DNA of 64,000 nt from Ailanthus altissimus. Lineage: Eukaryota > Streptophyta > Magnoliopsida > Sapindales > Simaroubaceae. Below are positions 1 through 15,297 of the stretch, one piece after another. The position numbers and the translations under genes are program-made. The DNA lies in contig OX327699.1 of NCBI GenBank assembly GCA_946807835.1, forward strand, positions 20,510,014-20,574,013. Direction: 5' to 3'. The notes below the pieces were generated by a model. It was not told where the DNA came from. It saw only the letters and a program-made list of their open reading frames with translations, and searched no databases. The first letter of the stretch is position 1; every line of letters begins with the position of its first letter.

Positions 1-840
1 GTTGCTTTGACCTAGACTCTACCGGCCGCTGGTCGTTGGTTTTTTCTATGGCCGGCCATTACTGGCTACATAATGTTGAATAATGGTCCATTGGCACTAA
101 TCATATTGTGGACAGCACTAACACAAGATGGAGAGAGCGCCTGATGGGAAATGTTGGAATAGTGGGTCATCCAATTTTTGCAAGTCTATCAAAATTTTCA
201 TTTCTGGCTATTGCTTAATGGAAATTTTTATATTCCCTGGGCCCTGCTCACGTAATGATAATCCTTTAATCACTGAGCCATTTTCGTGAATGTCTATTCT
301 ACTTAACCTTTCTGGCTGGTTTAAAAGAAGTTTAGAACGAATATTTTGTTTTCATACGGAAACTCTGACGTGGATTCGGTCAAGTCAATTTTTGAGTGAT
401 ATTTTGTTTTTGAGAATGGAGTTTTGAATTGCTAGAGAGTTTTCTTTCTTGGAGATCCCTCTAGGAATACATGAAATCCTAAAATTCTCTCACAATCTCA
501 CAGAGGAGATATAATCCGGAATACGTTTGGGTTGATTAAGATGATCCTGTTTTCAGTCTGTGCACGTTGCATGTAAATCTACGTATATGAACGTGAAAGT
601 GTATATATATGTGTGTGTATGTATGTAAAATGCAGATGATCGTATATACAACAAGGTGACGTCTTTAATTATCTCTGAACCATAATATAATTCATTCTTT
701 CTTTGACTCTTTGATACCCAGTAGTAAGTTGTTTAATGGGAAATCATGAGTTTTGATGAACAATAAAAAGATCAAATAATTGTGTCAACTTTCAATATAA
801 CTATGATGGCAAATTCAGATCAATATCATTCTTTACAATG
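1..840. other. Intergenic DNA, no gene recognised
   Basis: No convincing coding stretch is visible. I looked for the second exon of the neighbouring SCPL gene on the minus strand (the conserved PGCSS segment) and did not find it. A short GT/AT-rich simple stretch lies near 600-630. Confidence 0.5.
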
Positions 841-843
841 CTA

Positions 844-5108
<4,265 letters not shown>

Positions 5109-5150
5109 GCAGGGATAGCTCAGTTGGGACGGGGTAGAGCGTCAAAATGA
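5109..5150 (+). pseudogene. tRNA-Phe-like 5' fragment
   Basis: The stretch beginning GCAGGGATAGCTCAGTTGGG, followed by TAGAGCGTC, closely matches the acceptor stem, D-arm and start of the anticodon arm of plant tRNA-Phe. About 6 extra bases sit in the D-loop, and sequence similarity stops around the anticodon (AATGAAACC in place of the GAA anticodon loop). No T-arm (GTTCGA) follows. It is not a working tRNA gene; it may be a decayed pseudogene or the head of a tRNA-derived SINE. Confidence 0.55.
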
Positions 5151-5203
5151 AACCGCATCTTTCCCTTTTCTATTTCGTTCTTTCAGATATGGCCCTGGGC
5201 CCG

Positions 5204-5425
5204 TCTAAATAATGGGCTATCTCTTAAACGCTTCACATCACAGGCAATTTATCGTACCTGGTTCAGAGACGGATACCACTATGGGCTTAAAACACTTTTT
5301 CCATTGACGTTACCGGCATGGAGCTATTCAATTTTTGGGCTAATCTCATGGACTAAAGGCTTCACGTGACGGGCAGTCTGATCTTTTTGGTTCAGAGATG
5401 AATACAGTTGTGGGCTTGGAGCTCT
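5204..5425. repeat. Diverged tandem repeat, two units of about 130 bp
   Basis: Two neighbouring blocks share the same order of words: a GGGCT start, CTTCAC-TCAC/TGAC-GGCA, GGTTCAGAGA, GGATAC/GAATAC, and a TGGGCTT end. The units start near 5204 and near 5338. The copies differ at many positions, so the duplication is old. No coding sense was found. Confidence 0.55.
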
Positions 5426-8069
5426 TTCCCAAGGCCGCTTTTGGGCTTGTGCCCGTGATCAAGTCCTTCTCATCTCATAATCCAAACACACATTTCAACA
5501 CGTTGAGCAACTGCAGACTGAGCTAGTAAATGGTACAATGTGTTGAAAGATGAAATTTTCTCGAGCATCTAACTACTAGTTGTTGTCTAAGACTAGTTCA
5601 TTCCAGTTGTAAATTCTCAGTCAAGTGACTGACAAGTCTTCTTATATTATTTATAGAGGAACAAATCGTGAATTTTAAGAGAATGTACTGCAGTATAGTA
5701 TTGTTATTAAATTTATCTCCTCTTCTGTTCGTTTTCCTTCGTTTTAACTACTCTTGAAAGATGTGACGGAGGATTCAGCCAAGGCTGGATTGAAAGGGAA
5801 ATAACATTGCTTTAATTTGTGATTTTTAATGCTTAAAATGTAAAGTGAATGCGCATGCTATGCTAAAATGCAATAACTAATTAAAGAACGTATATGTCAA
5901 CTAGATACGGCCATACGGGGACCAATTTTCATTAAGTAGAGCTGGCAAAACCAAAACCAAAGATTTAATCGGACAATGACTTTGTCTATGCACTATCTAT
6001 CCAGCTTTTCTTTCTTGTTTTTATATGTGGCTTTGTCTCATTAAAAACGTTTTCACTCGTAGTCCAGTTTTGTAGTTGTTTTGAGTGTATGTAAGAGTTA
6101 GAGTAGATTCGTGGAAGCAGTAAAGTGACCTGATTTTCATGGCCAGAGAATACATCATGAATCTTGTCAATTGCAGCTGTGTTTCGTATTTTTGTTTGTG
6201 TATCTGAGTTTCTTTTCAACTACTACTTTTCCGGACCATATTTGCATTGAAATTGATCATATTAGCAAGTGCCATTTTATGTATATGGTTGTAAATGTAG
6301 CATATTATAGCCATTGATTATTGATACCTTGTCCTGTGACAAAAAGACAAATCCTACCAGGAAAATGGTGGCAACAAAGATTGTCCAGCTGGAAACCTAT
6401 TGATTTTTATTATCCCAAGTTTTAAAAGAAGAAAAAAAATGCTACCAGTTCTTGCTTTATATCTTGATTGAACAAAGTGTTACTTTTCCGTGAAAGCATT
6501 ATGATAGAAGCTGTATTGTTCAATAATGGAGATTTATGACTGTCCTTTCAAGTTATATTGCTGCTGGGACCTGGAACCAGGGGAGGAGCAAAGATGAGAC
6601 AGTGAAACAGTGATTAGCTTTACAATCTCGGGGCCCCAATCCCCCCAATAACCAAAGTGGCTTTGAGTGTTGCCACAAAAGCAAAAGAGACACCTTTTAG
6701 CATGTAGCTACTTTCCACGTTTAATCAGGACTGCATCTGTACAAATCCAAAGTAGTTTCTATTTTTCTATTTAGGCCTGACGCCCATATAAAGTTAAGAC
6801 TCCAGAAACCCATGTATAGAGTCACTAGATACCAGCTAAAGCTTCCACACATAGTAGGACCAACTAAAGCCAGACCCAGATTTAGATTTATATTGACCTT
6901 CATGCTGGATTTCCTCAACCATTATTATTATTATAAGCGGCATTGGCAATAGTAGCCTGTTTCTGTTACTTACATTAATTCTCATTTCTATATTCTAGAA
7001 CCAATAATGAGAAGATTGATTTAGAATCTGTTCATTCACCTCTAATTATTTCATAAGCCTGCACATTTTTTACATTTACATAGGAAAGGTGAAAAGGAAA
7101 AGTAAAGAAAGATGAAGCTAAAAAAGTGAGCTTTAGTGAAATGGGGTACAATCATTTCAGTGGCATGACGATTGAGTCATTTCATCATCAAAAGTCCCCG
7201 CACTGAAAAGCTTCAAAAGCCATAATCTTATATGAACTTAGAACTTTGTTGGACCATACATGGGATGGTGAAAAGTTTGCGCGAGAAATGTATTCAAGAG
7301 ATGGCCCTGTAAGGTATAGTCCTTATGAAATTAATAATCCGTAACACAATCATTACACTCTCTTGAGTCTCTTCTGCTGCTAATCAAATTCTTACTCATC
7401 CAAGACCAGACCAAATGGGGAAAATGAGACGTGGAACCACCAGCATTTTCAGCTCTAGCAAATAAGTCTTTGGTGAAAGGTCACTTTTAGTCCTTATTGG
7501 TGATTCTTTTGGTCTCTCCGCAGATCTAGAGGTATTTCTCTTCGGGAGTTTAAATTGGACCTACCCACATTCTTGTTTCACAATGTCTAATTATAAGCAT
7601 TATTTACCCGTCTCCTTGTTTCTTATGTACCAGTGCCACTTAACTCCGATAGAATTTAGTCGTGACCTCTTCAACTATTGATCATGTTGTGAAAAGAGCG
7701 ATGGTGGCGCAATGTGCTCGTCTTGTCGTCTGCAGAGCCGTAGAGTTACATAAATGTCTGCTAGGGCATGAAAAATTTATAAAAGATTCGAATGTTGGTT
7801 CTCGGAAGGCGTAGGTCCAAATGTCTTGTTTTGTTATGAAAATGGCTACGCCACTGGTGAAAAAATCGTACAAAAGAAAAGAGACCAAAAAGCTCGTATA
7901 AAACCCTCCTCCAATTTCCAACCATAGGTTTGAAAATGTAGCCTATCGTTCTTGATCACTTCGAGGTCCAAAAAAAAAAACAGTGAAAAAAAGTCACTAA
8001 TCACCTAATACAATATTACCAAATATCTATATTTTTATATTACGACATTTTGTAATTATTCAATTGATG
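5426..8069. other. Intergenic DNA, no gene recognised
   Basis: About 2.6 kb without an ORF or splice-consistent exon that I can assign. Open frames at 5986-6219, 6721-6918 and 7682-7921 are short, of biased composition and match nothing I know. The stretch from about 7940 becomes A-rich and leads into the copia LTR. Confidence 0.5.
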
Positions 8070-8074
8070 TATAT

Positions 8075-8879
8075 TATTAGAGTTTTTTTACTCTACATTT
8101 AAAAAATATTTAAGAACTTTTAAAAAAAATTCACTTATAAATAAAAAAATTATAATAAGAAAATAAAACAACTGCACAATTATAAAAGAAAGTTACGTGG
8201 TTCAACAATAAATATATACACTTACGATATAGTATGGGATTTTAATCTCTTTATTCAATTCATAAAGAATTCAGATTACAAAAATTTCTTACAATAAATA
8301 ATTAAGGAATACAATCAATAGAGAAGCTCTTAAATGATCTATTAGTGCCTCTTTTGTTCATTTTGAACTCAAGTATTTTTATAATACTCTCTTGCACACT
8401 CAGCACTCAAGACTTTCTATTTCTCTATTTTCTCTCTTGAAGTTTTTTTTTAATACTTGAATAATTTTAAATGGTTACAAGAGTTTACATAGTGTTTAAA
8501 ACGTCATTAAAAACTCTTTTTTTAGTTGGAATAAAAGTTTAAATGTGTAGGAGTTCAAATCTCACTAAAAGAAGTCAATCTGAGCTAAAAACATATATTT
8601 TGAAACTGAGCGTCGCGGCGCCACAAAGCTGTCGATGTGGTGTTGGTGCAACCTCGATGTAACGCCGCAACACTTGTGATTTTTAGGCACTAAAAACTCA
8701 TTTTCGCGGCATTTAGGCCTAGAAAAGTCTCTTGCTTGTTCTGACTTCTTCTTTACCTCTAGTTCTCTATTTCACTCCTTTTTTCATACATCTGACGTGT
8801 ACTTAACTTCGTGTTTGACTTTTCATCTTTCTTTAACTCAAAATCATGCACAAATATAATTATGAATCACATTTCAACA
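8075..8879 (-). repeat. 3' LTR of the old copia element
   Basis: Diverged direct copy of 10585-11403. It keeps the block around 8190-8290 (TTACGTGGTTCAACAA, then a GGGATTTTAATCTC/TTCAATTC stretch) and a GC-rich patch near 8610-8670 (GTCGCGGCGCCAC). It ends TTTCAACA, next to the purine tract. Confidence 0.75.
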
Positions 8880-9749
8880 AATCCCTCATTGATTCAAAAT
8901 CTCTCTACAAGAAGCTTTATAAGATCCATCCTTGTCAACGTTTTATCACTTAGTGCTAACTTTAGTTAAGTTTTTGTACAAACTTAACTCTTCTTAGGCA
9001 TGTGACTTCGATCTCCAAAGATATTAATGTATCTTCTCTCGGGTAGCCTTCATATTAAGATCTCTTAGATCCCATTTGACACCATAACCACAATTCTTTA
9101 ATGGCTGAAATTTATTTTTGCCATCAACACCATTTTCACATATTTTCTTTTGACCTCTATCACTATAGTGAATAAATCTTCAATGCCGTTTTGTGGTCTG
9201 CATTCCCTTAACGACCCATATTGAGATACCTACAACATTCCCTTCCATCACATATAGCCCTTTGTGCTTCTTACTCTTCATCATCACTATAGATTCTTTC
9301 ACTACTTTCAGTATTCTTCTTCTGCCTTGAATGAATACTCCTTTTGGTCTAGCATTCTTATGGATATCAAACTTCTCCTAATGTTAGGAACATGTCTTAT
9401 ACTAAGTTCTCCATAATCTTTCTACCATGCATCCTCATCTTTATGTCACAAATTATCATAATGTTACTAGCTATATCATTATCTATTAGTACTTCATCCC
9501 TAATGGATTTGTAATTGATGAACAAATATCTATCAAAACACATATAAAACCTATAGTCAAAATCAAGAATTCATTCATTAGCTTACTTTCCATCAGAGGC
9601 TACCAATGATTTTGTAACCTTATAGTTCTCTTCATAAACTATTGCTGTATCTCCACCCTTATTTCTTTTAAGACAAATCCATTTATTAAGTGTCATTCTT
9701 TCTTGCAAAGACAACTCTTCTTAGATATGCTATTTGATTGATTCTTCTT

Positions 9750-9992
9750 TCATTCTCTTTCTCTTTCAGTCAAACTTGTTGCACTACCAGACTCAAATCT
9801 TTTTCTCAATTCTTTTAAGTTCAATAAAACTTTAACATTACTCATCATTAAAGTCTCTCTATCATACATGAGTATATCTACAAAGTATTCATAACTTAGA
9901 GGTAAAGAACTTAACAAGATAATTGCCTTGTCTTTGTCTTCAATTTTGATGTTAATCATCTCAAAATCAATCATTATCCTGTTAAAATGCAT
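9750..9992 (-). pseudogene. copia gag remnant (UBN2-type)
   Basis: The translation contains INIKIEDKDKAIILLSSLP followed by LSYEYFVDILMYDRETL. This is the copia capsid segment also seen in the younger element at 56221-56685 (INIKTKDEDRAIILLSSLLK). Only about 80 codons remain open. Upstream gag sequence is present at 10000-10520 but broken by stops and a tandem duplication. Confidence 0.75.
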
Positions 9993-10130
9993 TAATATGG
10001 TTTTTAATTAAAGTTTCTTCAGCTATAAATAGTTGGTATAGTTTCTTCTTTACATACAAACGATTCGTTAAAGACTTTGTCATGTAAAGGGCATCAACTT
10101 CTTTCAAAAGTTAATTGTCGTCTTCTCTCT

Positions 10131-10410
10131 AGCTACCTCCTTTAAGATTTCATCACTCAATGATAAAAGTATAGTATTATGGTCTTCTTCTCGGATTTAG
10201 ATGTCATAGGTTCCTTCTCTTTACTGGTTGTTGATTGAGTCTCTCAATGTCACAGGTTCCTTCTCTTTAGCCACCTCCTTTAAGACTTCATTATTCAATG
10301 ATAAAAGTATAGTATTATGGGTCTTCTTTTGAATGGTTTCTCTATTTGCCCTAGATTTAGATATCACAGGTTTCTTCTCTTTGCTGGTTGTTGCTTGAGT
10401 CTCTCAATGG
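10131..10410 (-). repeat. Tandem duplication inside the decayed gag
   Basis: Unit 1 (about 10131-10250) and unit 2 (about 10269-10410) both run from AGCYACCTCCTTTAAGA through CAATGATAAAAGTATAGTAT to TTGAGTCTCTCAATG. Unit 2 is longer because it keeps a segment (near 10330-10355) that unit 1 has lost. Confidence 0.7.
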
Positions 10411-10584
10411 CTGAATCTAACTCTTGATTCACTATTAGAGCCATAACCTTCATCTTCTATAGATTGGAATCATTCTGCTCATTGAACTTTTTAACCCTGT
10501 ATTTGTGAGTTGCCATGAATGAACAACTTATGTTCATTAATATACCATAAAGGTAATATCCCTAATCTTGGCTCTAATACTACT

Positions 10585-11403
10585 TATTGAGATTTTTAGC
10601 GTGCAATTTAAAAACTTTCTAAATGTTTTGCGGAAGACTTCACCTATAAGTAAAGTAAGAATAAGAAAATATCACAATAAGAAGATAAAATAACTACACA
10701 ATCACACAAAAAAATTACATGGTTTGGCAACAAATACCTACATCCACGGTGGATTACGGGATCTTAGCATCTTTTATTCAATTCACAAAGAACTCAAATC
10801 ACAAAGATTTCTCACAAGAGATAATCAAATAATACAATTAATAGAGAAAATCTCAAAGGATCTGTTAGTACTTCTTTCATTCACTTAAAACTCAACTACT
10901 TCTATGGCACACTTAGCACTTAGCATTTAAGGCTCTTCATTTTCTTTTTTAGAGTTTTTTTAATATTTAAATAATTTTAAGGGGTTACAAAGGTTTATAT
11001 AGTGTTTAAAACGACCTTAGAAATTTAATTTTTAATTAGAATAAGAGTCCATACATGTAAGAGTTCCAATCTCACTCAAAGAAGTCAATCCGAGCTTAAA
11101 ATATAATTTTTTAAAATTGGGTGCTACGGCTCCATAAAGTTGCCACTGTGTTACTAGTGTGACCTCGATGTAATGCCACGGCATTGGTGATTCTGTCTAT
11201 AGTGTTGCGGTGCTAGAAACCTAGTGCCTCGACGCTCAGGCCTAAAAAGGTCCCTTACTTATTCTGACCCCTTTCTTGTTTTTGACTCTTGTTCTGCTCC
11301 CTTTTTCGTACGTCCGATGTATACTTGACTTCATGTTTGACTCTTCATCTATCTTCAACACAAAATCATGTATAAACATAATTTTTAAATCACAATTTTG
11401 ACA
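10585..11403 (-). repeat. 5' LTR of the old copia element
   Basis: Direct copy of 8075-8879. It lies beside the tRNA-Met primer-binding complement at 10570-10580 and ends AATTTTGACA. The GC-rich patch near 11110-11240 corresponds to that in the other LTR. Confidence 0.75.
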
Positions 11404-11585
11404 TATACGTTCTAATAATCACACTTCTCGACTAATATGTTGAATTCTTAAATTAAATTCATTCTTTTTAGAAAAAGAAAAGAAAATATTACACTACAAT
11501 ATATTATAATTAATAAATTTATAAGTTTTACATGATAATATAAGGTAATGAATGGATATCCTAAATTTTAAAATAATGCTAATAT

Positions 11586-12386
11586 AAAAAGTAGAATCGG
11601 CTTTCTCTCTCTAAAAAAAAAAACTCTTTCATCTCTCTCTATAAACTTAACAAAAACCCTAGTTGCCAAATGTGAAATCCTCTTTTCTCTCTTCCATGCC
11701 TTAGCACTTTTAAGTTTTTTTTTTCATTTCTATTTTTTTCGTTTGCCTCCAGTTTTGTTGTAGATTTAGTGTTCTGTTGCTTTTTTGGCTTAAAGCCTCC
11801 GCCGTTCTGAAGACCCGACCGACACTTATGTGCAGGAGTGGCTTCGTTGGTCATGAAGTACAGATCTTCGCTGGCACTGTAGTTTCCTAGTCGAAATCCA
11901 CCGACTTGTTGTGGTCTTCTAGCCAAGTGCCGTCGCCACTCATCGTCTTCCGATGGCGAGCCTGAGTTCCAGCCTCCACTCTTCTTTGTGGGGTTTACAG
12001 CCACTACCGTCACTCATTTCGATAGTGCCAATATTTTCGGCCATCATTTTAAGATTTTTTTACTGTCAATTCTTAGATTTTATTGAATATTTTGAGCACT
12101 GTCATTTATTATTATTTATTAGTTATGGCAATGTATATAACTCTCCCTCTTGCGTGAGAGTTTTTTTTTTTTGTTCATTGTTATCAGGGTTGTCTTTCTC
12201 CTTCTTAAGAATGACTTATTCTCTTTATAGATTAATTTCTCCCTGTAAAAAATGAATGAGGTTGGAAAAAACGTTAATGTGTAACATTATACTTAGATCC
12301 TATAAATCTCGTGTTGATAAAAAATCCTACAAGTTGTATCCTTGTTACTTTGTTTTTAATAAATTTTATTATTCTTAAAAAAAAAG
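11586..12386 (+). mobile_element. Non-LTR retro-insertion with poly(A) tail
   Basis: An 800-bp segment flanked by a perfect 9-bp duplication TGCTAATAT (11577-11585 and 12387-12395), ending in an A-run (12377-12385) after AATAAATTTTATTATTCTT. This is the hallmark of target-primed reverse transcription. The body contains AAACCCTAG near 11655 and a moderately GC-rich centre. Both strands have open frames (minus 11639-12013, plus 11953-12255), but neither resembles a LINE reverse transcriptase. It could be an internally deleted L1-type LINE, a long non-autonomous element or a retrocopy of a transcript. Boundary confidence is high, identity low. Confidence 0.7.
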
Positions 12387-12395
12387 TGCTAATAT

Positions 12396-15297
12396 TGATC
12401 ATGAATTGTTATTTAAAAATGTAATAAATAAATAATTAGATGATCTTGTAAACCTAATCCAAACAAGCTAACATCTCCAATAAATTAGAAAAATGTCAAA
12501 TAGATGAAAATAAAATTTGGTTTCCTTGAGATTGACATCTACAAGTCCTAATGCATCCAACCTTTATTACTTATTATTGGTCAAAGTCCAACTTATGAAA
12601 AGACAAAACAAGAGCAAGACAGAAAGCTTCTTACCTCTAGATTATTCACATTTGCATAAAAAGCCAAGCCCTTAATTTGTTTAATATAATTAAACATATA
12701 TAACAAAAATTACTATTCCGGAAGACGACTTCGCTTCCATTATCTGAAATCGAGATTTTGTTTTGGGTTAATAGTAAGTGTGTAACTAACAGTTGTGTCT
12801 TTATTGAGAAAATTACTAGTTATTATTTTTTTTAATAAAAATGTCCTATTACTATTTTGTCTAGATCAAACTTTATTATTATTATTTTCTATAATATGAT
12901 AGTGACCATGCATTGGATTGCCAGCAAAAGAGGGATCAAAAAACAAAGTGTGGACGGACCAGTGAGTGAAGAAGGTGGCTGAATCTTTTGGGACCATATA
13001 TATTGCAAATTTGCAACACGTAAAGCTTTGCAGATTAATTCATTTGATATCGTAATTCATTTTCGTGTACAAATTTTTGTCAAATTGAGTTGGAAATGGA
13101 ATAAGCAACCCACTAACGGAACTTCTTTTTCCCTCTTGAATGTGATCAAATTATTAGCAACACGAAGAGAGCATTGATTCAATATTAAATGGTATCGTTT
13201 CGTACCCATGGAATCTAATTATTAAGATTTTTCACATCATTATAGTTTTACCAACACAACACTACGATGATCTAAGGTTGTTACCAAACTAGAGAGAGGA
13301 ATTAAGGACCAAATTTGCGTTCATTGTTTACGAGATATTTTAACAAACAAGTCGTCATGCGAAATTATTCCGATTAAAAACCTTACCGCGAAAGGAAATG
13401 ATGTTGTTTTTACACGGCTCTTCTTAAAAAATTTCAAGTAATTAGTCACCGTCACATAATCTTTTTCGTTATTATTAAATAATTGTATAAACCTAACACT
13501 AACAGAACTTGGTTGTCTTAGTTTCAGCTTTGACAAATCGCAATCATCAACACCATAATGAACAGCTAATGTGATGTGATTACAACATTTTAATAGTATT
13601 CATTTAATCTAAAAGCTATTAAGTCACTGTCACGTGGCTGTGGCTGTGGCTGTGGCTGTGACTGTGGCTGTGTCCTTTTTCATTTACACTTAAAAACCAT
13701 GCCGATCATCTTTTTTGTCACCAACAATCATGATGGCTTCCTCGCTCCAAAGCCATTACATGTGTTTACCCTCTCATTTTCTTAAAATAGATTTTGATAA
13801 TAACATATAATCATCTTTTATCTGTCATGACTCGTACACACTGTTTGTTTGAAAAAAATTATCTTAACACGAACGCCAGACATTGCACGCGACCTGGGGT
13901 TTTTATATGTCTATTATCTATATTCCATTCTTGAGCTTTATCTTTTTGTCTTTTCAAAATTTGCTTCATTTATGAACCGATTCGGATGCATTAATTGTCA
14001 TTCTGAAATCGGATCCCTTGAATATTTGATGGAGAAGAAAATTTTGGGGGCCAAGAAAAGGGCAGTAGTTGACTGCCTTCGTTCATTCACGTTAAGCTTC
14101 CCATACAAAATAAAAATAATGGCGAGACATGTATTTAGTTAACCATTTTACTTAACGTTATTTCCATCAATCCTGGTTTTTTATTTATTTTTTTCCGAAT
14201 AAATATGAAATTTTAGGAGTATAATGGACAGGCAAATTGTCAAGTGATAGTAAGCAAGCAGAGACAAGGAATCAACATATTAAATGTCTCCAATCCCTGC
14301 AAGTGTTGGACCGCCCTTTAATTGAATTTCTTTTTCCCTAAAACAAAAAAAAAAATGTTTTAGTTGGCAAACATGTGATTTGTGCAGCTTTTGCCTTCAA
14401 ATAGCAGCAACCCACGAAAAGTCAATTTATTTTACCCACTACACACTTACACCACCAACAAATCCATTTTTAGCCCTACAATTTAAGTCTGATTATTATT
14501 TTTTCACACACGACAAGTCTACACTTTGAAGTCAACCAATAAGAAAAATTACCTATAATTCGAAAAATAGAAAGGAAAGGGCATTTTCCGGAATTTTGCT
14601 TCATGACTGTAGTTTCGTAGTATAAGTGTGAGAGAGAGAGAGGAGACGCACGTTTACAGATGATGATGACATAAAAAGAGAGTGTGTTCGGATGACGGAT
14701 CCGAATGCCAATCTCAATCTCATGGTGGGGTTTTGTGTACGGTGCTAATCTTGTATCAAGATTTTGCTTTTTTTACAAAGCCAAGCCCAACCGCTTCATT
14801 TCACCTTTCACTTGCGGACTTGCCACTTGCCACCTCTCTATTTCACCATTAAATAATCTCCCACCGATGCATTACAATTTACATTAACAGGATTCACCAG
14901 TGAAGTAAACGCTCTTCATTCACTCTTTCATCTTTTTCTTTCTTATGAAAACACATCGCTTTTGCATAGAATTATTTTGGTGATGCTCTTTCCACTGCTG
15001 TTTACTTCGAGACATGTGTTTCCTTTTCTCTGGGTGGTATTGGTTTTGTGATTCACAGTGATCGAGGAATGCGGATGTTGGAATTTCTAAGTCATTGAAG
15101 CTAACTGGTTTTGTATTGGAATGAACTCTTTTGCATATACCATAAGGTCTTATGATGATTTTCTTGTTACGAATGCTATTCAATATGATAGTATTTGAAT
15201 TTGGGGTTTTTAGATTACATTCATTCATGAATATGTTGTTGCTGATGTTGTGTTGGGATTATCATTGTTTTTCAGATTCTGCAGAGATTGTTAAAAG
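12396..15297. other. Intergenic DNA and upstream region of the DUF547 gene
   Basis: AT-rich with no recognised gene. It holds the hexamer microsatellite at 13634-13672 and a GA run near 14630-14644. The last few hundred bases (about 14600-15297) should contain promoter and 5' UTR of the DUF547 gene. An acceptor-like TTTTTCAG at 15269-15276 hints at a 5' UTR intron. Confidence 0.45.
13634..13672. repeat. GGCTGT hexamer microsatellite
   Basis: About six and a half units of GTGGCT/GTGACT in a row, with one A interruption. Confidence 0.9.

Larger units (their letters stand above)
8075..11403 (-). mobile_element. Old Ty1/copia retrotransposon, internally deleted
   Basis: Two LTR copies (about 8075-8879 and 10585-11403) flank a 1.7-kb interior. 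In transcript sense the order is 5' LTR (right copy), primer-binding site complementary to initiator tRNA-Met (reads GGCTCTAATAC on the plus strand at 10570-10580), a gag remnant, scraps of the pre-integrase region, a purine tract (RC of 8880-8892), then the 3' LTR. Reverse transcriptase and RNase H are missing, so it cannot move by itself. The flanks TATAT (8070-8074) and TATAC (11404-11408) look like a decayed 5-bp target duplication. Its LTR shares the ACRTGGTTYGGCAAC and CATCCACGGYGGAT words with the younger copia element at 51985-57510, so both belong to one family. Confidence 0.8.

Noticed and set aside
5109..5180. A functional tRNA-Phe gene
   Set aside because: No complete anticodon arm, no T-arm, no 3' acceptor strand; the D-loop is expanded.
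11639..12013. 124-codon minus-strand frame
   Set aside because: Lies antisense in a poly(A)-tailed retro-insertion; I see no domain, and the frame opposite is also open, so openness alone is weak evidence.
13321..13536. 71-codon minus-strand frame
   Set aside because: No motif, and composition follows the surrounding AT-rich intergenic DNA.
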